Shown piece after piece: positions 58,950 through 64,000 of a DNA stretch of 64,000 nucleotides. Source of the DNA: Eubacterium callanderi (lineage in GTDB: Bacteria > Bacillota > Clostridia > Eubacteriales > Eubacteriaceae); contig NZ_FRBP01000006.1 of assembly GCF_900142645.1 (NCBI RefSeq), positions 1 to 64,000 of the forward strand, written 5' to 3'. Within the stretch, counting starts at the first letter, position 1. The number at the start of each line of letters is the position of its first letter. The notes under the pieces were generated by a model. The model made no database searches, was not told where the DNA came from, and saw only the letters and a program-made list of their open reading frames with translations. A program made the translations under genes and the position numbers.

Positions 58950-59210
58950 TTATCCGCGGCGGTGTACACAGCCAAAGCAATAAAAAACCCAGCCCAAAAC
59001 CCGTGGCGGCGGTGGGACATGGTCCCGACCGTCTTTAAACCCGGCGGCGCAAAGCGCAGGCGGCAGAGAGGACACGCCCTCCGCGCCAAATCAGGACAGG
59101 GGCAGGGTGTTTAAAAACCAAGATGGCCTACAAAAGCAGGCGTTGTGCGCCTGTCCTCAGAGCGACACCAGCGGCCGTCCGGCCTTCACAAAATCCGGAC
59201 GGCTTTTTTT
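58950..59210 (+). ncRNA. candidate structured non-coding RNA
   Basis: A GC-rich block without coding potential, set in A/T-rich flanks and ended by a perfect terminator. Structure seen: GGCGGTGGGAC (59008-59018) pairs with GTCCC-g-ACCGTC (59022-59033); GCGC-AAA-GCGC follows near 59047; AGGACAGG (59093-59100) can pair with CCTGTCCT (59150-59157), while CAGGCG (59137-59142) can pair with CGCCTG (59148-59153), so the two are mutually exclusive. TATTAT near 58939 may be the -10. It could be a free ncRNA (the raiA class of Clostridia came to mind, unproven) or a leader of the DUF1659 gene. Confidence 0.5.
59174..59210 (+). terminator. perfect terminator of the candidate RNA
   Basis: GCCGTCCGG (59174-59182) pairs with CCGGACGGC (59195-59203), followed by seven T. 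About 200 nt before the next start codon. Confidence 0.88.
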
Positions 59211-59406
59211 ACACCTCAGGACAGCCCGGCGACGCGGGACGGTTTTCTTCCTATTAGAATAAATATAAATGCGTAAATCATAAATGTATTAAGGGATGTA
59301 TCCGGCACTCGGCAAAGCCGGCAAACCCGCCAAATCCAGCTGTCCATAGGCAGCGGCGGCAGCCGGTGATATACTAAAGCCATCAAAACGAAAGGAGATC
59401 CCCCCA

Positions 59407-59640
59407 ATGGCCTATGAAAGACAGAAGCTGAAAAATGAGCTTAAGATCAATCTGAACTATGGTGAGATTGGCGGAAAAATCAAGAAAAAGCTTAAGACCT
59501 TCAGCGGTCTGAGCACCGATGAAGCCATCGCCACACCCGAGGCGGTGGTGCGCACCGCCAAAGCCCTGGGTACTCTGATGGATCCCATCATCAGCGATAT
59601 TACCAATGTGATGTATTACGATAATATTGAGACCGCCTGA
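59407..59640 (+). CDS. DUF1659 small protein, 77 aa
   Basis: ATG 59407 behind AAAGGAGATC. The product MAYERQKLKNELKINLNYGE then TFSGLSTDEAIATPEAVVRT and ALGTLMDPIISDI matches the DUF1659 family of small Firmicute proteins. It is paired with a DUF2922 gene 41 nt downstream, the standard arrangement of these two families. Function unknown. Confidence 0.75.
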   Translation: MAYERQKLKNELKINLNYGEIGGKIKKKLKTFSGLSTDEAIATPEAVVRTAKALGTLMDPIISDITNVMYYDNIETA

Positions 59641-59681
59641 CCCGGCGCTAAGGTTATCTAAAAAACACGAAAGGAGAAAAA

Positions 59682-59915
59682 ATAGAAACTGTCACCACAA
59701 AAAATCTGGATCTGGAATTTCTGTTAGAAAACGGCGATACCGATACCCTGAGCCTGCCCGACTATCTGGACGGCCTTACCCAAGAGCAGATTACCGCGGC
59801 GGCTGACACCGTCATCGCGCAGAATATTTTCCACCCCGGCGGCTTTGCCTACCAGAAGCTTAAGAGCTACGAATACGTTGATAAAACCGTCCGAAAGACC
59901 GAACTGGAGATCTGA
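59682..59915 (+). CDS. DUF2922 small protein with apparent ATA start
   Basis: The frame (ATA)ETVTTKNLDLEFLLENGD, DTLSLPDYLDGLTQEQI, ending YEYVDKTVRKTELEI, is a complete DUF2922 protein of 77 residues. AAGGAG lies at the right distance (59671-59676) before ATA 59682, where relatives begin with ATG (METVTT). No other start codon fits. Either ATA is used, at low efficiency, or an ATG-to-ATA change has silenced an otherwise intact gene. It ends just before hairpin copy 4. Confidence 0.6.
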   Translation: METVTTKNLDLEFLLENGDTDTLSLPDYLDGLTQEQITAAADTVIAQNIFHPGGFAYQKLKSYEYVDKTVRKTELEI

Positions 59916-59927
59916 CGGAAAACCCCT

Positions 59928-59961
59928 GGGGTACAGCACACTTTTGCGCTGTGCCCCTTTT
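59928..59961. repeat. terminator-like hairpin family, copy 4
   Basis: GGGGTACAGC (59928-59937) pairs with GCTGTGCCCC (59948-59957) around ACACTTTTGC, followed by four T. The outer stem differs from other copies (GGGG/CCCC) while core and loop are kept. Terminates the DUF1659/DUF2922 unit. Confidence 0.75.
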
Positions 59962-60066
59962 ATGATGACAGCGCCACCCCAGGTTGCGGATATGCAAGCA
60001 GCGGCTGGTAGACGGCCGGGACACTTTCGGTTAAAATAAGAGGAAAAGGGACGGAGGTGTCTGAAC

Positions 60067-60609
60067 ATGGGCTTTAGCGAAAATTTAAGGCGGATCCGGA
60101 GGGAGCGGGGTATCTCCCAGGAGGAGCTGGCAGAACAGCTGAAGGTGAGCCGCCAGGCTGTATCGAAATGGGAGCAGGGAAACGGCTACCCCGAGGTCGA
60201 GAAGCTGCTTTTGCTTTCAGAGGTGTTATCGGTCTCTCTGGACCGTCTGATGAGCTTGAATACAGAGGCCGGCGGGGAGGAACGCGTCGGCGCCAAAGGC
60301 AGCGGACAGACCGGGCGGATTTTAATCGCCTCCTTTGATGGAAAATCAATTGTGAACTGCTGCCGTGTACAGGCGTCCCCCCGGTTCAGGACAGGGAAGG
60401 ATGCGCCCAAATACGCCCTGTTCGGCGTGGACGGCAGCTCTTTCTGGGGAGACAATAACACGGTGCTGGGCTGGTATCGTGAGGAGGAGGCCCTTGATCG
60501 GGAAATTTTGGAAATAAAGAATGCTCTGGCGGAAGGCTGCGTCTCTTATACCCTCAAGTATGCGGTTAAGGTAAAGCGGCGCTGGGGTAAAATAAAGATT
60601 GTGGAATAG
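60067..60609 (+). CDS. XRE-family transcriptional regulator
   Basis: 180 residues, ACGGAGGTG before ATG. Residues 5-62 are a Cro/CI helix-turn-helix: LRRIRRERGISQEELAEQLK then VSRQAVSKWEQGNGYPEVEK. The C-terminal 110 residues form a beta-rich domain (TGRILIASFDGKSIVNCCRV; KYALFGVDGSSFWGDNN) shared by stand-alone Clostridia regulators. Ligand and targets unknown; probably autoregulatory. Confidence 0.82.
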   Translation: MGFSENLRRIRRERGISQEELAEQLKVSRQAVSKWEQGNGYPEVEKLLLLSEVLSVSLDRLMSLNTEAGGEERVGAKGSGQTGRILIASFDGKSIVNCCRVQASPRFRTGKDAPKYALFGVDGSSFWGDNNTVLGWYREEEALDREILEIKNALAEGCVSYTLKYAVKVKRRWGKIKIVE

Positions 60610-60722
60610 CACCATCTATGCTATGCTTGAGGCAGTTGAAAAGAGAGGTGGTATTTCTTGAAACGCTGCATTGTAATGACTGGAATAGCCTGCAAATCAT
60701 TTTAAAATAACAGGAGGATAAA

Positions 60723-61352
60723 ATGACTATTCCAGAGAAAAAAATCTATCCCCGTACGGGTGACAGACAAACGATTTATTTAAAAAATGTGATCACCAAC
60801 CCCAGCATAACGGTTGGCGATTATACCATGTATAACGACTTTACCAGCGACCCCGCATTGTTTGAGAAAAACAATGTTTTATACCAGTATCCTGTAAACC
60901 ACGACCGGCTGCTGATCGGGAAATTCTGTTCCATCGCCTGCGGCGCGCGTTTTCTGTTTAACAGCGCAAACCACACCATGCGCTCGCTCTCAACCTATCC
61001 CTTCCCGCTTTTTTTTGAGGAGTGGGACCTTGACCCACGAGACGTGGCAGCGTCCTGGGACAATAAAGGAGACATCGTCATCGGCAATGATGTCTGGATC
61101 GGCTATGAGGCGGTCATACTGGCTGGCGTGACCATCGGTGACGGGGCAGTCATCGGCGCCCGGGCGGTGGTCACAAAAGATGTTCCGCCCTACACCATCG
61201 TGGGCGGGGTGCCCGCCCGGCCCATTAAAAAGCGTTTTTCCGACAGGACCATTGCCGATCTGCTTGAAATAAAGTGGTGGGACTGGCCCAGGGAAAGAAT
61301 TGCCCGGAACCTCGCCGCCATACAAAAAGGCTGTACCGGACAGCTGAAATAA
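60723..61352 (+). CDS. Vat/CatB-family acyltransferase
   Basis: 209 residues, left-handed beta-helix acetyltransferase of the xenobiotic type. Hexapeptide repeats run through [20 protein letters not shown] and [33 protein letters not shown]; the catalytic His is in [10 protein letters not shown] and the loop [11 protein letters not shown] is typical of Vat/CatB. End motif [14 protein letters not shown]. Acetylates streptogramin A or chloramphenicol in characterised members; here a resistance role is only possible. Stand-alone gene, ending at hairpin copy 5. Confidence 0.85.
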   Translation: MTIPEKKIYPRTGDRQTIYLKNVITNPSITVGDYTMYNDFTSDPALFEKNNVLYQYPVNHDRLLIGKFCSIACGARFLFNSANHTMRSLSTYPFPLFFEEWDLDPRDVAASWDNKGDIVIGNDVWIGYEAVILAGVTIGDGAVIGARAVVTKDVPPYTIVGGVPARPIKKRFSDRTIADLLEIKWWDWPRERIARNLAAIQKGCTGQLK

Positions 61353-61373
61353 AATTGACCGGATGATCGAAAC

Positions 61374-61412
61374 AGAGGCACGGCACATTTTTGTGCTGTG
61401 CCTCTCGTTTTA
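61374..61412. repeat. terminator-like hairpin family, copy 5
   Basis: AGAGGCACGGC (61374-61384) pairs with GCTGTGCCTCT (61395-61405) around ACATTTTTGT, followed by CGTTTT. Ends the acyltransferase gene. Confidence 0.75.
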
Positions 61413-61456
61413 TGTTATACTAAAGCCATAGTTACTGAACCGGAGGAAATCAGAAT

Positions 61457-61606
61457 ATGTCCACCCTGTTTCTTCACGGGCTCGGCCAGAACGAACTGAA
61501 TTTGAGCTTGGACCCGCTGCTTTACTATCTATCCCTTGACGATGGAGAAATCGCATGCCCGGCACTGGTGCTCTGCGGAGAAAAGGACAGGGCCAACAAG
61601 CTATAG
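61457..61606 (+). pseudogene. alpha/beta-hydrolase remnant with large internal deletion
   Basis: ATG 61457 after CGGAGG opens STLFLHGLGQNELNLSLD (the strand and oxyanion turn HGxGQ of an alpha/beta hydrolase) and jumps within 20 codons to IACPALVLCGEKDRANKL, which is the strand before the catalytic Asp. The nucleophile elbow and everything between (about 150 residues in relatives) are missing, and the end is truncated. In frame but surely inactive. Codon 17-30 marks the deletion joint. Confidence 0.65.
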
Positions 61607-61636
61607 TAATAAACTTTTAAATTGGAGGGAAATACA

Positions 61637-61972
61637 ATGAAATTAGGTATTATCCGATGTATGCAGACAGAAGATTTCTGTCCGGGAACCATGGATTTTA
61701 AAGTGATTAAGGAAAGAAAAGGCGCCTTTGAAAATGTAACAGAGGATATTGAGCTTATCGGCTTTACCAGCTGCGGTGGGTGCCCTGGAAAGAAAGCCGT
61801 TCTCAGGGCAAGAGAGCTTGTGAAAAGAGGGGCGGACACCATCGCCTTTGCCTCCTGTATCCAGAACGGAAACCCTATCGGTTATCCATGCCCATTTGCC
61901 AGGAAAATGAAGGATATTGTCCAGAAAGACCTGAAGGATGAAGAGATTCGGTTTATTGATTATACGCATTGA
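61637..61972 (+). CDS. CGGC domain protein, 111 aa
   Basis: ATG 61637 follows TTGGAGGGAA. The hallmark GFTSCGGCPGKKAVLRA stands in the middle, with further Cys at IIRCMQTEDFCPG, AFASCIQNG and GYPCPF, matching the CGGC family, a predicted metal-binding protein of anaerobes. Function unproven; redox or metal sensing is often assumed. Confidence 0.82.
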   Translation: MKLGIIRCMQTEDFCPGTMDFKVIKERKGAFENVTEDIELIGFTSCGGCPGKKAVLRARELVKRGADTIAFASCIQNGNPIGYPCPFARKMKDIVQKDLKDEEIRFIDYTH

Positions 61973-62038
61973 GAAATGCAAAAAAAACAGCTGGAAATTT
62001 TTTGAGAAACTCATACAAAAACGGAGGCAGTATTCAGT

Positions 62039-62491
62039 ATGCTGACATACAGAAAAGCCGGCATTAAGGATGTTTTTTTGCTAATAAGTCTTTATAACTC
62101 AGCATTTTACGAAGATTATATTCATTATGGCAAATGTCCTGGCTATGGAAAATCTAAAGAAGAAATGGAAACATCAATTTCAACCTTTTCTAAATATATT
62201 ATAATCTATAGAAGTAGGCCTGTAGGCGTTATTTCTTTTAAAAATCAAGGGGATGGTTCATATTATTTAGGTTGTCTTTGTGTTATACCGCCCTATCAGA
62301 AAAAGGGAATTGGTACAGAGGCGTTCCAGTATATGCTGTCTTTATGTCCTGATTGGAAGCGGATCACTCTGTTTACGCCTGTTGATAAAAAAGAGAATTT
62401 AAACTTCTACACCCAAAAATGTGGTTTTGCAAAAGGCAATATAAGAATGGATCAAGAGATCGAAGTCGTTGAGTTTTATATGAACCGTTAA
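62039..62491 (+). CDS. GNAT family N-acetyltransferase
   Basis: 150 residues. The acetyl-CoA loop is LGCLCVIPPYQKKGIGTEAF (motif A, Q/RxxGxG/A) and the following strand is RITLFTPVDKKENLNFYTQK, with the typical C-terminal CGFAKG. Lower GC than its neighbours. Substrate unknown. AACGGAGGC lies before ATG 62039. Confidence 0.85.
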   Translation: MLTYRKAGIKDVFLLISLYNSAFYEDYIHYGKCPGYGKSKEEMETSISTFSKYIIIYRSRPVGVISFKNQGDGSYYLGCLCVIPPYQKKGIGTEAFQYMLSLCPDWKRITLFTPVDKKENLNFYTQKCGFAKGNIRMDQEIEVVEFYMNR

Positions 62492-62587
62492 ACTTAGAGC
62501 AGATAGTCGTTTTAATGGAATAAAGCTTATGGAAAACTGGATTTTCTCTCAGATGAAAATCTGGATAGCGGCCGTGTTTTCGATAAA

Positions 62588-62866
62588 GTGGCTGCCCTGT
62601 ATCTCAGTGCTACGGAGGATAAAGACCTGGAGCTGGCTGGATTTTTGGGTGTGCTGATCAACTATCACCGCCTGTCACAGCAGACGATTGCTAAAATGTC
62701 AGGTGTTGAAGTAATGGATGTCGAGAACCTTTTGCAGGGCCGGTATGAAATGATCTCTGAAAGCGCCAAATACCGCATGGCGGTAACGGTGATGTCCTTG
62801 CGGTTCTGTTTAAAAGAAAGTGAGCCTAAAGATTATAGAATAAGTTTAAAAAGAAGTAGAATTTAA
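62588..62866 (+). CDS. helix-turn-helix protein, probably 5'-truncated
   Basis: Only GTG 62588 can start this frame, without a binding site; the frame is open back to 62515 and reads GKLDFLSDENLDSGRVFD before it, so the N-terminus of a larger protein seems lost after TAA 62512. The retained part has a helix-turn-helix (LSQQTIAKMSGVEVMDVENL) and a helical end. Probably the remnant of a regulator. Family not recognised. Confidence 0.4.
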   Translation: MAALYLSATEDKDLELAGFLGVLINYHRLSQQTIAKMSGVEVMDVENLLQGRYEMISESAKYRMAVTVMSLRFCLKESEPKDYRISLKRSRI

Positions 62867-62988
62867 AATCCTTGCCATAGTGTTCTTCTTTGGACATTAT
62901 GTGATCGTATTGGGCGATATTTCAGTCGTATATCGTTTGGATTTGTTATATGGTTATCGTACAAGTCAAGATTGGAGGTGCGCGGCAA

Positions 62989-63663
62989 ATGAATTTCGGC
63001 TACAGCACAGAAGCAACCGATTATCTGAAGCAAAAGGATAAAAAACTGGGTAAAGTCATTGAGAAAATTGGGATGATTGAGCGCGCCGCGGATACGGATC
63101 TGTTCGCATCGGTCGTTCACCATATTGTTGGCCAACAGATTTCAACAAAGGCCCAGGCGACGATCTGGCAGCGGATCAACGATGGCCTCGGCACCTTAAA
63201 CGCGGACGTCATCCTGGACGCGGGCATCGAGCGGCTGCAGGCCTTTGGAATCAGTTTCCGCAAAGCAGCGTACATTACCGACTTTGCGGAAAAGGTTAAG
63301 ACCGGCGCTTTTGATCTGGAGGGAATCTGGGATAAATCCGACGAGGAGGCCATCGCCAGCCTTGTGTCCTTAAGGGGCATTGGCGTATGGACAGCAGAAA
63401 TGATTTTACTGTTCTGTATGGAGCGTCAAAATGTTTTCAGCTATGACGATCTGGCCATCAGGCGCGGCCTGCGCATGGTGTACCATCATCGGGAGATTGA
63501 CAGAGAGCGTTTTGAGCGGTACCGCAGGCGCTACAGTCCCTACTGCAGTGTTGCGAGCCTGTACCTTTGGGCTGTGGCAGGCGGCGCGGTTCCTGAGATG
63601 AAGGATTACGCGCCAAAGAGAAAGCCTGTTAAAAAGAAAAAGACGTGTAAAGCCACAGAATAA
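62989..63663 (+). CDS. AlkA-like DNA-3-methyladenine glycosylase
   Basis: 224 residues from ATG 62989 (GGAGGTG upstream); an upstream in-frame start lacks a site. HhH-GPD fold: VHHIVGQQISTKAQATIWQR (entry helix), hairpin LRGIGVWTAEMILLF and the catalytic Asp in SYDDLAIRRGL. The Lys-rich C-terminus may bind DNA. Removes alkylated purines; an O6-alkylguanine methyltransferase gene follows, so the pair is an alkylation-repair unit. Confidence 0.88.
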   Translation: MNFGYSTEATDYLKQKDKKLGKVIEKIGMIERAADTDLFASVVHHIVGQQISTKAQATIWQRINDGLGTLNADVILDAGIERLQAFGISFRKAAYITDFAEKVKTGAFDLEGIWDKSDEEAIASLVSLRGIGVWTAEMILLFCMERQNVFSYDDLAIRRGLRMVYHHREIDRERFERYRRRYSPYCSVASLYLWAVAGGAVPEMKDYAPKRKPVKKKKTCKATE

Positions 63664-63683
63664 TTGAAAGCAGGAGGATGAAA

Positions 63684-64000
63684 ATGTCAGATGTAAGAAT
63701 TTATACCACTCACTATGCTTCGCCCCTGGGCGGAATTACCATTGCCAGCGACGGCGCAGCGCTGACAGGGCTTTGGTTTGACGGGCAGAAATACTTTGGT
63801 GATACGTTGCCAGAGCAATACGTGGCGGGGGAGCTGCCTGTCTTTGATGCGGCAAAAAATTGGCTGGATATTTATTTTCAGGGTAAGTCGCCTGATTTTA
63901 CGCCGCCGCTGCTGCTTGACGCCAGTCCCTTTCGCAGGGCAGTATGGGAGATACTGCTTACCATTCCTTTTGGGCAGACCATGACTTACGGAGAAATCGC
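63684..64000 (+). CDS. ogt: methylated-DNA-protein-cysteine methyltransferase, 3' partial
   Basis: ATG 63684 has AGGAGG six bases away (the in-frame ATG 63678 is too close). The visible 105 codons give the Ada/Ogt N-terminal domain (YASPLGGITIASDGAALTGL WF) and the start of the DNA-binding domain: PFRRAVWEILLTIPFGQTMT, YGEIA. The PCHR active site lies beyond the window edge. It directly reverses O6-alkylguanine damage and is in operon with the AlkA-like gene. Confidence 0.88.
   Translation, partial: MSDVRIYTTHYASPLGGITIASDGAALTGLWFDGQKYFGDTLPEQYVAGELPVFDAAKNWLDIYFQGKSPDFTPPLLLDASPFRRAVWEILLTIPFGQTMTYGEI

Noticed and set aside
1-64000. tRNA or rRNA genes
   Set aside because: No cloverleaf with a T-loop GTTCGA and CCA end, and no rRNA conserved blocks, were found on either strand.

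Overview
The window reads as a low-to-mid GC Clostridia-type Firmicutes chromosome carrying the right-hand ~36 kb of a temperate siphovirus. Strong AGGAGG-type ribosome binding sites, TTG/GTG starts, LexA-type GAAC-N4-GTTC boxes, YhgE/Pip proteins and HD-GYP/GGDEF regulators support a Firmicute. A Eubacterium-like anaerobe is my best guess from general resemblance, but no rRNA or other marker is present to prove it.

Prophage (1 to about 36.5 kb, all on +). The left edge, with integrase and repressor, is outside the window. Order: early/replication genes (PAPS-reductase-like protein, small genes, DUF2800 nuclease-like protein, DUF2815 protein, family A DNA polymerase, VapE-type primase-helicase, an iteron plus AT-rich block that looks like the replication origin, VRR-NUC nuclease, SNF2 helicase with an in-frame TGA in its Walker A motif); a late control point (sigma-like regulator, extended -10 promoter, leader terminator); packaging and head (TerS, TerL, portal, minor head protein carrying a C-terminal type-50 polymorphic toxin domain, scaffold, major capsid); connectors and tail (tail tube protein with a -1 frameshift signal that adds an Ig-like domain, two tail chaperones, a moron with its own promoter and terminator, tape measure with M23 peptidase, Dit, Gp37-like protein, collagen-like fibre and a beta-rich head domain); lysis (holin, amidase endolysin); then AT-rich accessory genes and an SOS-type promoter.

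Host region A (36.8 to 46.9 kb): small Cys-rich protein, ABC-2 exporter (minus strand) with a DUF1579-like protein, an SOS-type promoter in front of a probably decayed membrane/LysM gene, GPP34-family protein, a response regulator with HD-GYP and GGDEF outputs, a Gfo/Idh/MocA oxidoreductase and a membrane diguanylate cyclase.

Host region B (46.9 to 58 kb): two translationally coupled YhgE/Pip proteins (minus strand); then a lipoprotein fusing a solute-binding domain to a 5'-nucleotidase C-terminal domain, a hybrid histidine kinase directly behind it, and a GntR regulator with two winged-helix domains.

Host region C (58.2 to 64 kb): LysE-type exporter, a GC-rich candidate structured RNA with its own terminator, DUF1659 and DUF2922 small proteins (the latter apparently starting at ATA), XRE regulator, Vat/CatB-type acetyltransferase, a deleted alpha/beta-hydrolase remnant, CGGC protein, GNAT acetyltransferase, truncated HTH gene, AlkA-like glycosylase and the start of an Ogt methyltransferase. 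A family of five near-identical terminator hairpins is scattered over 44.6 to 61.4 kb and is absent from the prophage. No tRNA, rRNA, CRISPR array or intact insertion sequence was seen.
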